Source of the DNA: Myxococcus stipitatus
GTDB lineage: Bacteria; Myxococcota; Myxococcia; Myxococcales; Myxococcaceae
DNA: 64,000 bases
Reading direction: 5' to 3'
Assembly (NCBI RefSeq): GCF_021412625.1
Contig: NZ_JAKCFI010000002.1
Coordinates: forward strand, 124,001-188,000
Under the pieces are notes generated by a model, which did no database searches, was not told the DNA's origin, and saw only the letters and a list, made by a program, of their open reading frames with translations. A program made the position numbers and the translations under genes. Below, piece by piece: positions 36,455 to 45,592 of the stretch; position 1 is the stretch's first letter, and every line of letters begins with the position of its first letter.

Positions 36455-37718
36455 CGCGCTCCCGGGGCACGGCCTCGCGGAACAGCCTGGCGCCCACCAG
36501 CAGCGCCACGCCACCCAACAGCACGGGCAGGGCGTTCACCGCGATGGCGGTGTGCAGCGTCGCCGCGTCCGCGATGTTGCCGATGAGCGTGGGCGAAATC
36601 GCGTCCCCGAGCAGGTGGATGCACAGGACGTTGAGGCCCATGGCGAAGGCGCGGAAGGCGGGCGGCACGCAGTTGACGATGGCGGCGTTGATGGGCCCGC
36701 TGTTGAGGAAGATGAGGAACTGGGCCATGCCGATGGCGGCGAACGTCGGGCCCACGTCCTTCAGGTTGACGGCGAGGTACATGCACGGCGCCGCGAGCAG
36801 CAGGCCGATGCCGGACATCCACAGCCCGCCGCCCTCGCGCTTCTTGTCCAGCCGGTCCCCGAGCCAGCCGCCCGCCACCGTGCCCAGCAGGCCCGCGACG
36901 GCGGTGATGGCGCCGAAGAGGAAGCCGGAGCTGTCCGCGCTCATGCCGCGCTCGCGCACCAGGTACGTGGGCATCCAGAAGCCCAGGCCGCCGATGGAGA
37001 ACGTCATCAGCGTGTAGCCCGCCGTCACCGCCCAGAAGGCCGCGTTGCGCGCCAGGCCCTTCAGGCCCACGAGGAAGGGCAGCTTCACCTCCGCGTCCGG
37101 CCCGTCCATGGCGCCTCGCTGGGGCTCGGGCATGAAGAAGGCGAGGGCGCCCAGCAGCAGGCCGGGCACGCCGCCCGCGAAGAAGGCCACGTGCCACGAA
37201 TACTTCTGCGTCAGCCAGCCGCCCAGGCCATAGCCCGCGGCGGCTCCGACGGGGATGGCGATGTAGAAGAACGCCAGCATGCGCGTGCGCTGCTCGCGCG
37301 GGTACAGGTCGGAGATGATGCTCGGGGCGACCGCGCCGTAGCCCGCCTCGCCGATGCCAATCACCGCCCGGGCGACGAGCAGCGCGGCGAAGGACGTGGC
37401 CAGCCCGCTGGCGCCCGTGGCCAGGCTCCACAGCAGCACGCCGCCGGCCACCAGCAACCGCCGGGGATAGCGGTCCCCGAGGAAGCCGCCCAGCGGCGAG
37501 GCCAGCATGAACACCACGATGAACATGGTGCCCAGCAGGCCGGACTGCGTGTCGTTGATGCCGAACTCCTGCTGGATGCCCGGCAGGGCCACCGCGACGA
37601 TGTACCGGTCCAGGTAGTTGACCAGGTTGATGAGCGTCAGCACCAACAGCGCGAACCCGGCGTTCGCGGCGGGCGCCGTGGGGGTGGCGGGAGCGGCCGT
37701 CATGGTGGACAGGCTCAT
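36444..37718 (-). CDS. MFS transporter (Spinster-like)
   Basis: 424 residues with 12 predicted membrane segments. The start is the ATG at 37718, which overlaps the stop of the upstream phosphatase gene (ATGA). Near the N-terminus are NYLDRYIVAVALPGIQQEF and the cytoplasmic loop motif GDRYPRR, both typical of the Spns group. Substrates of bacterial members are poorly known, so none is assigned. It is the last gene of a minus-strand series starting at tolQ. Confidence 0.75.
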   Translation of the reverse strand: MSLSTMTAAPATPTAPAANAGFALLVLTLINLVNYLDRYIVAVALPGIQQEFGINDTQSGLLGTMFIVVFMLASPLGGFLGDRYPRRLLVAGGVLLWSLATGASGLATSFAALLVARAVIGIGEAGYGAVAPSIISDLYPREQRTRMLAFFYIAIPVGAAAGYGLGGWLTQKYSWHVAFFAGGVPGLLLGALAFFMPEPQRGAMDGPDAEVKLPFLVGLKGLARNAAFWAVTAGYTLMTFSIGGLGFWMPTYLVRERGMSADSSGFLFGAITAVAGLLGTVAGGWLGDRLDKKREGGGLWMSGIGLLLAAPCMYLAVNLKDVGPTFAAIGMAQFLIFLNSGPINAAIVNCVPPAFRAFAMGLNVLCIHLLGDAISPTLIGNIADAATLHTAIAVNALPVLLGGVALLVGARLFREAVPRERVSA

Positions 37719-38650
37719 GAGCGGGCGGCCCCGGCGCCGAAGCGGTGCGCGAGCAGACCCCACCGCAGGCCCCGGTCACTCACCCGGCACGAGTCGAGCC
37801 CCAGGGCCTTCACGGCCTCCAGGAGGATGAGCGCCCCTGCGGGGATGACGTCCGCGCGCTTGGGCTGCATGCCCGGCAGCGCGCGGCGCTCCTCGAGGGG
37901 GCGGTGGCACAGCCGGTCGACCAGCGCGGACAGCTCGCCCACCGACAGCGTCCCGCCGTGCACGGCCTCCGCGTCATACGGGTCGATGGCGTGCTGGACG
38001 GCGTACACCGTCGTCACCGTGCCGGCCACGCCCACCAGCACGGCGCCCGGGGGCGGAGGGGGCAGGGCCTTGAACGTCTCCCGCAGGTGCGCCTCGACGC
38101 GCGCGCGGTCCTCGGCGGACATCGGGTCTGAGCGCACGAAGCGCTCGGTGAGCCGCACCGCGCCCACGTCGAAGCTGTGCCGGAACTCCACGTGCCCGGC
38201 GGGGTTGCCGTAGATGAACTCCGTGGAGCCGCCGCCGATGTCGAGCACCAGCAGGGGGCCGGCCGCCTCGCTCGCGAAGTCCGCGTGCACCGCAGCGAAG
38301 GACAGCTCCGCCTCCAGCTTGCCGGAGATGATTTCGACGGTGACGTCGGCGCGCTGCTTGGCGGCGGCGAGGAACTCCGCGCCGTTGCTCGCGTCGCGCG
38401 CGGCGCTGGTGGCCGACACCGCGACGTCCTGTGCGCCCAGCTCCCGCGCCTCGCGGGCGTAGGACTCCAGCACCGACAGCGTGGCCTCCATGCCTTCCGC
38501 CGACAGCCGCTTCGTCGCGTCCACGCCCCGCCCCAGGCGCGTGATTTCCGCGCGCTCCAGGACGGGCTCGAAGCGGCCTTCCGGCGTGCGCTCGGCGACG
38601 AGCAGCAGCACGGAGTTGGTACCAATGTCGATGGTGGCGAATCGCGGCAT
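37715..38650 (-). CDS. Ppx/GppA family exopolyphosphatase
   Basis: 311 residues from the ATG at 38650. The start ATIDIGTNSVLLLV and the loop VLDIGGGSTEFIYG are the phosphate-binding motifs of the ASKHA fold. Length is that of the short Ppx/GppA proteins without the C-terminal HD domain. It removes phosphate from polyphosphate or from pppGpp; the sequence does not separate these. It lies 14 bp after the aminotransferase gene and overlaps the MFS gene by 4 bases. Confidence 0.85.
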   Translation of the reverse strand: MPRFATIDIGTNSVLLLVAERTPEGRFEPVLERAEITRLGRGVDATKRLSAEGMEATLSVLESYAREARELGAQDVAVSATSAARDASNGAEFLAAAKQRADVTVEIISGKLEAELSFAAVHADFASEAAGPLLVLDIGGGSTEFIYGNPAGHVEFRHSFDVGAVRLTERFVRSDPMSAEDRARVEAHLRETFKALPPPPPGAVLVGVAGTVTTVYAVQHAIDPYDAEAVHGGTLSVGELSALVDRLCHRPLEERRALPGMQPKRADVIPAGALILLEAVKALGLDSCRVSDRGLRWGLLAHRFGAGAARS

Positions 38651-38664
38651 GCGCCGCAGCCTAC

Positions 38665-39849
38665 TCAACGCAGCAGCGCTTCCAAAGCGTCGGCCAGCGC
38701 CGCGTACTCGTCTGGCGTGTTGTAGAGCTGCGCGGACACGCGCACGTGACGCTGCGGGGCCCTGGGCCAGGGGACGATGGGCACCTCGATGCGGTACGTC
38801 TCGAAGAGCTTCAGGTGCAGGGGGTCCAGGTACAGGGGGGGCTCCGCCTGGACGGGATAGCCCGGCGGCAGGCCCACCACCGCCATGCTGCCCACCATGG
38901 ACTCCGGGCACGCGGGCGCGACGCCCAGCCGCTCGCACAGGAGCCTTCGCGCCGCCAGCGCCTTGTTCCGGTTGGAGGCCCTCAGCTCCGGCCAGCCGCC
39001 GGGGAGCATGGCGCCCATGACCCGGATGGCGTCCGGGACACAGAGCGCGGGGGTGGGGTCGTGCGTCCCCGTCCAGTCGAACTCCAGCCGGAAGCGGGAG
39101 CGGTCGGTCCGGGGCGAGTTGCGCCCGTGGCTCACCGCCAGCGGCGTCAGGCCCGGCTGCAAGTCCCGCCGGACGTGGAGGAAGGCCGCGCCCTTGGGGG
39201 CGCACATCCACTTGTGGCAGTTGCCCGTGTAGTAGCCGGCGCCCAGCTCGCGCAGCGACAGCGGCACCTGGCCGGGGCCGTGTGCGCCGTCCACCAGCGT
39301 CTCCACGCCGCGCGCCTTCAGCTCGGAGACGAGCCGGGCCAGCGGCATCACCAGCGCCGTCTGGCTCGAGATGTGGTCGACGAGCAGCAGGCGCGTGCGC
39401 GGCGTGACGTGCGCGAGCACCGCGTCGACGATGGCCTGCTCGGACGTCACCGGCCAGGGCAGCGTCGCCACCACCACCTTGGCGCCGGACGAGGCCGCGG
39501 CGAAGTCGAGCGCGTTGCGGCTGGCGTTGTACTCGTGGTCGGTGGTGAGCAGCTCGTCGCCGGGGGCGAAGCGCAGCGAGCGCAGCACCGTGGTGACGCC
39601 GCTCGTGGCGTTGGTGACGAAGGAGACGTCCTCCGCGTCCGCGCCGATGAAGTCCGCGAGCGCCGCGCGGGCCGCGTCATACAGCGGCTCGATTTCGCGG
39701 TGCAGGAAGCGCACGGGCTCGGCCTCCATGCGCGCGCGCAGCTCCGCCTGCTTCTGGAGCACGGCGGTGGGGCATGCGCCGTAGGAGCCGTGGTTGAGGA
39801 AACGGACCTCGGGGTCCAATCCCCAGTGGGAACGGAAGGGGGCGCTCAT
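38665..39849 (-). CDS. Class V aminotransferase (isopenicillin-N-epimerase-like)
   Basis: 394 residues of PLP fold type I. FLNHGSYGACP at the N-terminus and LVDGAHGPGQVPL (the PLP-ring Asp) are typical, and Lys213 in GNCHKWMCAPKG is the Schiff-base lysine. The closest general group is the isopenicillin N epimerase / cysteine desulfurase-like family. No biosynthetic cluster surrounds it, so the substrate is unknown. It begins 51 bp after tolB. Confidence 0.8.
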   Translation of the reverse strand: MSAPFRSHWGLDPEVRFLNHGSYGACPTAVLQKQAELRARMEAEPVRFLHREIEPLYDAARAALADFIGADAEDVSFVTNATSGVTTVLRSLRFAPGDELLTTDHEYNASRNALDFAAASSGAKVVVATLPWPVTSEQAIVDAVLAHVTPRTRLLLVDHISSQTALVMPLARLVSELKARGVETLVDGAHGPGQVPLSLRELGAGYYTGNCHKWMCAPKGAAFLHVRRDLQPGLTPLAVSHGRNSPRTDRSRFRLEFDWTGTHDPTPALCVPDAIRVMGAMLPGGWPELRASNRNKALAARRLLCERLGVAPACPESMVGSMAVVGLPPGYPVQAEPPLYLDPLHLKLFETYRIEVPIVPWPRAPQRHVRVSAQLYNTPDEYAALADALEALLR

Positions 39850-39899
39850 GTCCGGCGACTCGAACCGAACCGGCGCCCCCTGTCAACGTGCCGCGTGTG

Positions 39900-41198
39900 C
39901 TACGGCTGGGCCGCCTCGGGGAGGGGCGCCCAGTCGGGCGTCAGCAGCGTGCCCTTCTCCGCGCGCAGTGGGAGCTGGTTGTTGCCGTCCGCCGTCATCA
40001 CGAACAGCTGCGTGCCGCCGTTGCGCGTGGAGGTGAAGACGACCAGCCGCCCGTTGGGGGAGAAGGCGGGCTCCTCGTTGTTGCCCTGGTCCTGCGTCAG
40101 GCGCGTCACCTTGCCCGTGTCCACGTGGATGGTGAACAGGTCGAACGCGTTGCGCTCGTCGCGCGCCGTGAAGACGATGAGGTCGCCGCGCGGAGACCAG
40201 TCCGGGGTCTGGTTGTAGTTGCCCTGGAAGGTGAGCCGCCGCACGCCGGAGCCGTCCGTGCCCATGAGGTAGATCTGCGGGCTGCCGCCGCGGTTGGACA
40301 CGAAGGCGATGCGCTTGCCGTCCGGAGACCAGGTGGGGCTGGTGTTCAGGCCATAGGGCGTGTCCGTGATGGCCTTCGCGCCGCTGCCGTCCGCGTTGGC
40401 GACGTAGATCTGCGCGCTCTCGCCCTCCGCCAGCGAGTACGCGATGCGCTTGCCATCCGGGGAGTACGCGGCGCCCGTGGCCATCTGTCCATCCGCCACC
40501 ACGGCCTTCGCCTCGCCGTTGGGGCGCTGCACCCAGATGTCCGGGCGTCCCTTGCGGTACGTGGTGAAGGCCACCTGAGAGCCGTCCGGGCCCAGCGCGG
40601 GGAGGATGTTGATGCCGCCCTTGGTGAGCGACAGCGGGTTGCCGCCATCCCAGTCCGCCACCACCACGTCGCGGTTGGCGCCGGACTTGCGCACGTAGGC
40701 GATGCGCGACAGGAAGGGGCTGGGCTCGCGGGTGAAGTGGCGGTACAGCGCGTCCGCCAGCCGGTGGGCCAGCAGGGACGGGTTGTTGCCCGGCGCGTCC
40801 TTCGACACCTTCAGGTCCTCGCGGCCGGTGCCGACGTTGAACAGCCGCAGCTCGCCGCGCAGCGCGCCCGCGTCCTCCGCGAGCGACACCTTCACGAGCG
40901 CCTCGGCGCCCACGTCCGCCCAGCGGCTGAAGTTGATGGTGCCCGCGGCCATGCCCTCCTTGGGGTCGGCCGTGAAGCTCTTGCGGTCCAGCACCTGGAG
41001 GATGCCGGAGGCGGTGAGGTCGAAGGTGAAGGCGGTGTCGAACGCGGCCGCGTCCTTCTTCGCGCCGTCGTTCTGCGTGACGGGAGCGGGCACGGCCACC
41101 GGCAGCGGACGGAAGCTCGCGCCGGAGATTTCGATGGTGGGCGTCTGGGCAAGCGCCGCGAAGGGCACGAGGACGAGGGAGAGGAGCAGGGCTTTCAT
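39900..41198 (-). CDS. tolB: TolB, periplasmic beta-propeller of the Tol system
   Basis: 432 residues with a signal peptide (MKALLLSLVLVPFAALAQ). The N-terminal alpha/beta domain is followed by repeated PD40 blades (for example SPDGKRIAYSL, SPDGKRIAFVSNRGG, SPRGDLIVFTARD) forming a six-bladed propeller. TolB connects TolA with Pal at the outer membrane during cell constriction. Its start overlaps the tolA stop by 4 bases. No pal gene follows. Confidence 0.92.
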   Translation of the reverse strand: MKALLLSLVLVPFAALAQTPTIEISGASFRPLPVAVPAPVTQNDGAKKDAAAFDTAFTFDLTASGILQVLDRKSFTADPKEGMAAGTINFSRWADVGAEALVKVSLAEDAGALRGELRLFNVGTGREDLKVSKDAPGNNPSLLAHRLADALYRHFTREPSPFLSRIAYVRKSGANRDVVVADWDGGNPLSLTKGGINILPALGPDGSQVAFTTYRKGRPDIWVQRPNGEAKAVVADGQMATGAAYSPDGKRIAYSLAEGESAQIYVANADGSGAKAITDTPYGLNTSPTWSPDGKRIAFVSNRGGSPQIYLMGTDGSGVRRLTFQGNYNQTPDWSPRGDLIVFTARDERNAFDLFTIHVDTGKVTRLTQDQGNNEEPAFSPNGRLVVFTSTRNGGTQLFVMTADGNNQLPLRAEKGTLLTPDWAPLPEAAQP

Positions 41199-41983
41199 AG
41201 GGCGTTGAACATCAGGTTGACGCCGCTCTTCTGCAGCGCGTCTCGGAGGTGGTCGGGAGGAGGCGAGAAGGGAGAGGCCTTGCGTACGGCGGCGACGACC
41301 GCCGAGTCGAACAGGTCATTGCCGCTGGGCTTGGTGAGGTTGACGTCCAGCACCTCGCCGGCCCGGCCCAGGCGCAGCGCGACGAGTGCCTTGAGGTGCA
41401 TGCGCTCGGACTCCGGGATGGTGTCCGCGACGCTGTAGTGGCGGCGCACCTGTGCCTGCAGCAGGCCGAAGTAGCGCTCGCCCTCGGCGGTGGCGGAGTC
41501 GCCGTCCGGGTCGCCGTCCTCGGCGCCCTCGGGCTCCTCGTCCGGGGCCGCCTTCGCCGTCTTGTCGAAGGCGCCGAACAGCCGCTTCCTCCGGTCCTCG
41601 CCGTCGCGCTCGCCCTTGACGGGCTCCGGCTTGGCCGCGGACGCCGGCTCCGGCTTCACGCCGGGAACCGGCACGGCGACGGCGTTGGACGAAGGGGGAG
41701 GCTTCGCTGGCTCCGGCGCCGGCTTGGGCGCGTTGACCTCCTTGGGCGGAGGGGGCAGCTGCTCCTTGCGGGGCAAGAGCTTGGCGTCGCGCGGCTTGCC
41801 CAGGCGCACCAGCGTGGCGCGGATGGGCTGCGCGTTCATGTCCACCTTGGGGCCGCCGCTGAAGCGCGCGTAGAGGATGGCGGCCACGAGCAGGACGACG
41901 TGCCCCACGACCGAGGCCACCACGAAGCGGGACATCCGCGTGGAGCGGGTGACGAGCAGGCTGTGGCTGACCGCGGAGTGCAT
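41195..41983 (-). CDS. tolA: TolA/TonB-like energy transducer
   Basis: 262 residues. One N-terminal membrane span (about 21-40) with a His (SVVGHVVLLVAAI) is followed by a Pro/Lys-rich periplasm-spanning region (about 75-135), an acidic stretch, and a C-terminal TonB-type domain (YFGLLQAQVRRHY to the end). The position between tolR and tolB argues for the TolA role even though the C-terminal domain is TonB-like. Confidence 0.85.
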   Translation of the reverse strand: MHSAVSHSLLVTRSTRMSRFVVASVVGHVVLLVAAILYARFSGGPKVDMNAQPIRATLVRLGKPRDAKLLPRKEQLPPPPKEVNAPKPAPEPAKPPPSSNAVAVPVPGVKPEPASAAKPEPVKGERDGEDRRKRLFGAFDKTAKAAPDEEPEGAEDGDPDGDSATAEGERYFGLLQAQVRRHYSVADTIPESERMHLKALVALRLGRAGEVLDVNLTKPSGNDLFDSAVVAAVRKASPFSPPPDHLRDALQKSGVNLMFNAL

Positions 41984-41986
41984 GGG

Positions 41987-42457
41987 CTAGCGCTTCGCCT
42001 CCTTGGGCTTCTTCGTCGCTCCCGCGTTGGACGTCTTGGAACCGGTGGAAGGGTCCGTGATCATCCCCACGTTGTTGATGCCCGCGCGCTGGGCGGCCGC
42101 CATCACCTCCACCACCACGCCGTAGGGCACGTCCCGGTCCGCGTGGAGGAACAGCTCCTTGTCCGCCTGGACCTTGGCGTTGGCGGCCAGCTTCGCCTCC
42201 AGCTCCTCCAGGGGGACCTCCGCGTCGCCGATGTAGACCTTCTTCGCCGCGTCGATGGAGAGCACGACCTTCTTCTCCGTGGCCTCGACGGGCGCGGCCT
42301 TCGTCTCCGGCAGGTTGACCTTCACGCCCTGCTGGATGAGGGGGGCGGTCACCATGAAGATGATGAGCAGCACCAGCATCACGTCCACCATGGGCGTGAC
42401 GTTGATCTCGCTCATCGTGGTGCGGCCACCGCCGCGATTGGCTCCTCCCATGCCCAT
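41987..42457 (-). CDS. tolR: TolR/ExbD proton-channel subunit
   Basis: 156 residues. The single membrane span carries the essential Asp in TPMVDVMLVLLIIFMV, used for proton passage. The periplasmic domain has the conserved LHADRDVPYGVVVEVM motif. A basic, Lys-rich tail (KKPKEAKR) ends the protein. It forms the stator with TolQ. It lies 12 bp after tolQ and 3 bp before tolA. Confidence 0.93.
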   Translation of the reverse strand: MGMGGANRGGGRTTMSEINVTPMVDVMLVLLIIFMVTAPLIQQGVKVNLPETKAAPVEATEKKVVLSIDAAKKVYIGDAEVPLEELEAKLAANAKVQADKELFLHADRDVPYGVVVEVMAAAQRAGINNVGMITDPSTGSKTSNAGATKKPKEAKR

Positions 42458-42469
42458 GGACGCCTCCGG

Positions 42470-43147
42470 CTAGCGGAAGAAGTGCCGCTTGATGATGTTG
42501 AGGAAGTCCGCGGAGAAGTTGGCCATCTCCGTGTCGAACACCTTGATGCGGCTGACGAACGAGTTGTAGGCGACCACCGCGGGAATCGCCGCGAACAGAC
42601 CCGCCGCGGTGGCGAACAGCGCGTTGCCCACCGGCGCGGCCACCGTGGCCAGCGTGGCGTTGCCCTGCTCCGCGATTTGGTTGAACGCGCTCAGGATGCC
42701 GATGACGGTGCCGAACAGGCCCACGAACGGCGACGCCGCGCCCACCGTGCCCAGGAAGGACACCCGCGCCTCCAGCTCCGTGATTTGAGACGTCGACGCG
42801 CGGTTGAGGGCGCGCTCCACGTTCTCGATGCCGCCCAGCCGCTCGGCCATGGCGCCCTCGGCGCCCCCTTCCTTGGCCTGGGCCAGCTTGCTCAGCTCCT
42901 CGTAGCCGGCGCAGAACACCTTCGACAGCGGCGAGGCGTCCAGCTTCTGGGCGGTCTGGTAGATGGCCTCCAGCCGGGAGGCCTTCCAGAAGGTGTCGAG
43001 GAAGGTGAGAGACTGTGCGCGAGCCTTGGCCAGCTGGGAGGCCTTCATGGCGATGAGGGCCCAGGAGGCGACGGAGACGCCCATCAGGAGCAGCAGGACG
43101 GCCAGCTCGATGAAGGACGCGTCGCGGATGATCTCCACGTAGTTCAT
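42470..43147 (-). CDS. tolQ: TolQ/ExbB proton-channel subunit
   Basis: 225 residues from the ATG at 43147. An upstream ATG at 43180 is possible, but it would lie only about 3 bases from the predicted transcription start. Three membrane segments are visible (about 10-30, 130-155 and 170-195), with the conserved VGLFGTVIGILSAF and NALFATAAGLFAAIPAVVAY. TolQ and TolR form the proton-driven motor that energises TolA. It is the first gene of the tol operon. Confidence 0.92.
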   Translation of the reverse strand: MNYVEIIRDASFIELAVLLLLMGVSVASWALIAMKASQLAKARAQSLTFLDTFWKASRLEAIYQTAQKLDASPLSKVFCAGYEELSKLAQAKEGGAEGAMAERLGGIENVERALNRASTSQITELEARVSFLGTVGAASPFVGLFGTVIGILSAFNQIAEQGNATLATVAAPVGNALFATAAGLFAAIPAVVAYNSFVSRIKVFDTEMANFSADFLNIIKRHFFR

Positions 43148-43189
43148 GGCGCCGAGCGCCAGGGGCAGGTGGGGCGTCATGGGGTGCAG

Positions 43190-43218
43190 CGCGTAACACT
43201 CCGCTACAACTGGGTCAA
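43190..43218 (-). promoter_or_regulatory. Predicted vegetative promoter of tolQRAB
   Basis: On the minus strand TTGACC and TACGCG are separated by 17 bases. Transcription would begin near 43183, about 36 bases before the ATG at 43147, which favours that start over 43180. Confidence 0.5.
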
Positions 43219-43344
43219 ACAAACCGGGGGCGGTTGCCTGCTCTTGCGGGGGATTGCTCGTCTCGTTGAATAATTCCCGGGCGTGGGCGTCCGAGGTGCT
43301 GAAACGGGCCGAACACCTCAACACCCCACGACAGGTTGCCCCCC

Positions 43345-44649
43345 ATGAACTCCAGACTGCTGGTTGCATTCCTCTGCCTGGCGGCGGTCTCCACCGGCTG
43401 TATCGTGCACGACGACGACTGCTGCTGGGACGACCCGACCTATCCCGGCGACGTGACGTTCCGCTGGACCTTCGACGGCTACCGCTGCGCCGAGGACCGC
43501 GACATCAAGGGCGTCAACATCACCATCCCGGGCGAGCGTCTGGCCAACGGGGGGCAGTATCCCTGCTCGGCGAACGGGTTCGACGGCATCGTCCTGCACG
43601 ACTTCAACCCGGGCGTGTACAGCTACAACCTCGAGGCGGTCGGCTACGCCGACGAGATCCTGTACGAGGCCTCCGGCACCTTCACGGTGAACGGCGACTC
43701 GACGGTGGACATCGACCTGATACCGGTGGGCGTGCCGACGTCCTACGCGTACGTCAGCTGGCTGTTCCCGGGGAACATCTCCTGCGGCGCGGCGGGCGTG
43801 ACGACGGTGGAGGTCCGCGTCGACGGGGGTGAGTGGGCGGCCTTCGACTGCCGCGACGGCCAGAACGGCGAGGACGTCCGTTCGCCGTACCTGGATCCGG
43901 GGAGCCACTACCTGGAGCTGGTCGCCACGGATTCGGCGGGGCGAGAGCTGTACGTGCACACCGGCACGCTGACCACGACCTACGGCAAGCCGAGCTCCTA
44001 CACGGCGACCCTCCGCCCGACGTCCTCGGGGGGCTTCCTCACCTGGGACTTCCAGGACAAGGTCAGCTCGGACGTGCGGCAGAGCTGCGGCGGGGCGGGC
44101 GTGACGCGGGTGAAGGCCGTCATCGACGGGGGCAACGAGGCGAACTTCGACTGCTCCGCGGGCAACGCCGGTGGGCGCGTGAGCCTGCCCTCGCTGCAGC
44201 CGGGCACGCACGACATCCAGCTCTTCGGCTACAACTCGGCGGGGCGGGCCCTGTACTTCCTCAGCCGCCAGTTCACGGTCCAGTCCAGCGGCGACTACAG
44301 CTTCACGACGACGCTCCGCCCGGTGGGTGGCGTGGCCATCAAGTGGGAGCTGCGCTCCGGTGGCGTGGCGCAGAGCTGCGAGCAGGCGGGCATCACCACG
44401 GTGGCCATCAACTTCCGCGACGTCTTCACGGGGCAGCGGGTGTACGGCACGGCGGGTGACTCCCACGGTTGCAACGCCGCCCCGGTGGTCTTCGACTTCC
44501 TCCTGCCGGGCCGCTACGAGGTGGAGATGTACGCGCGCAGCAGCTCCGGCGCGGAGTACTTCTCCGTGGACGAGGCCGTCTTCGCCAACGTCTTCGCCCA
44601 CGAGTTCCCGAGCGGCAACCAGGCCCTGCTGGTGTCGCTGTTCCGCTAG
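43345..44649 (+). CDS. Lipoprotein with four tandem beta-domain repeats
   Basis: 434 residues from the ATG at 43345. The signal ends in STGC, so Cys19 should be lipidated. Four related units of about 100 residues follow, beginning with variants of WTFDG, SWLFPG, TWDFQDK and KWELRSG. Each has a Cys before an AGV/AGI-type turn, a second Cys in the following strand, and a LxPGxY/H turn. The pattern suggests Ig-like beta sandwiches with one disulfide each. No named domain was recognised. A surface or periplasmic binding role is a guess. Confidence 0.65.
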   Translation: MNSRLLVAFLCLAAVSTGCIVHDDDCCWDDPTYPGDVTFRWTFDGYRCAEDRDIKGVNITIPGERLANGGQYPCSANGFDGIVLHDFNPGVYSYNLEAVGYADEILYEASGTFTVNGDSTVDIDLIPVGVPTSYAYVSWLFPGNISCGAAGVTTVEVRVDGGEWAAFDCRDGQNGEDVRSPYLDPGSHYLELVATDSAGRELYVHTGTLTTTYGKPSSYTATLRPTSSGGFLTWDFQDKVSSDVRQSCGGAGVTRVKAVIDGGNEANFDCSAGNAGGRVSLPSLQPGTHDIQLFGYNSAGRALYFLSRQFTVQSSGDYSFTTTLRPVGGVAIKWELRSGGVAQSCEQAGITTVAINFRDVFTGQRVYGTAGDSHGCNAAPVVFDFLLPGRYEVEMYARSSSGAEYFSVDEAVFANVFAHEFPSGNQALLVSLFR

Positions 44650-44677
44650 TCCAGGTCGCACGCTCGTGGGGTGAACG

Positions 44678-44707
44678 GGAGGGTCGGGGCGCGAGCCTCG
44701 GCCCTCC
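44678..44707 (+). terminator. Strong hairpin after the repeat lipoprotein
   Basis: A stem of 12 Watson-Crick or G-T pairs plus one T-G step, GGAGGGTCGGGGC (44678-44690) against GCCTCGGCCCTCC (44695-44707), closes a GCGA tetraloop of the stable GNRA class. No U-run follows. Confidence 0.6.
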
Positions 44708-44761
44708 TGGCGTTCCGGGCGGACCGTGTCGCTGGCATCAAACGTGATAGGGACACCCGTC

Positions 44762-45577
44762 ATGCGGCAAAGCGGCCACGGTCCCATTGGCGTGTTCGAT
44801 TCGGGTGTCGGCGGGTTGACGGTCCTCAAGGCGCTCATGGAGCACCTTCCCCACGAGAGCACCGTCTACCTGGGCGATACGGCGAGGGTGCCCTACGGCA
44901 CCAAGTCCGGCGAGGTGGTGACGCGCTACTCGCTGAAGAACGCGGAGTTCCTGCTGGAGCGGGGCATCAAGGTGCTGGTCGTGGCGTGCAACACGGCGTC
45001 CGCGGCGGCGCTGCCCGCGCTGGAGGCGGCGCTGCCCGTGCCCGTGGTGGGCGTCATCCAGCCCGGTGCCCGGGCGGCGCTGGCGCGCACGCGGGGCGGC
45101 GGGGTGGGCGTCATCGGCACCCCCGGCACCGTGCGCTCCGGGGCGTACCAGCGCGAGCTGGCGGCCGGGGACCCGCGGGTGCGGGTGAAGGCCCGCGCCT
45201 GCCCCCTCTTCGTCCCGCTGGCGGAGGAGGGGTGGACCACCGGCGATGTGCCGCTGCTGACGGCGCGCGAGTACCTGGGGGAGTTCGCCCGGGACGGCGT
45301 GGACACGCTCGTGCTGGGGTGCACCCACTATCCGCTGCTCAAGGGCGTCATCGCGGAGGTGGTGGGGCCCGACGTCGCGCTGGTGGACTCGGCGGAGGCC
45401 ACGGCGGAGGCGGTGGTGGCGCTCTTGACTCGGCAGGGGCTGCTGGCGCCCGCGAACGGTCCGGCGCCATCCCACGCGTACTACGTGACGGACGTGCCGG
45501 AGCGCTTCACGGAGGTGGGGGCGCGGTTCCTCGGCCGCTCCATCCCCACGGCCGAGCAGGTGGACCTGAAGTTCTGA
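44762..45577 (+). CDS. murI: Glutamate racemase
   Basis: 271 residues from the ATG at 44762, with AGGGAC nearby; an in-frame GTG at 44726 would add 12 residues. It interconverts L- and D-glutamate for peptidoglycan. VFDSGVGGLTVL carries the catalytic Asp, and the two catalytic cysteines are Cys76 (ACNTAS) and Cys187 (LGCTHYPLL). The length is standard. The neighbouring genes are unrelated to peptidoglycan. Confidence 0.95.
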   Translation: MRQSGHGPIGVFDSGVGGLTVLKALMEHLPHESTVYLGDTARVPYGTKSGEVVTRYSLKNAEFLLERGIKVLVVACNTASAAALPALEAALPVPVVGVIQPGARAALARTRGGGVGVIGTPGTVRSGAYQRELAAGDPRVRVKARACPLFVPLAEEGWTTGDVPLLTAREYLGEFARDGVDTLVLGCTHYPLLKGVIAEVVGPDVALVDSAEATAEAVVALLTRQGLLAPANGPAPSHAYYVTDVPERFTEVGARFLGRSIPTAEQVDLKF

Positions 45578-45592
45578 GCGCGCTGGCCGCCC

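Noticed and set aside
43147-43180. TolQ start at 43180
   Set aside because: The predicted promoter would leave about three bases before it. The N-terminus from 43147 matches the expected TolQ length. Not excluded by experiment.
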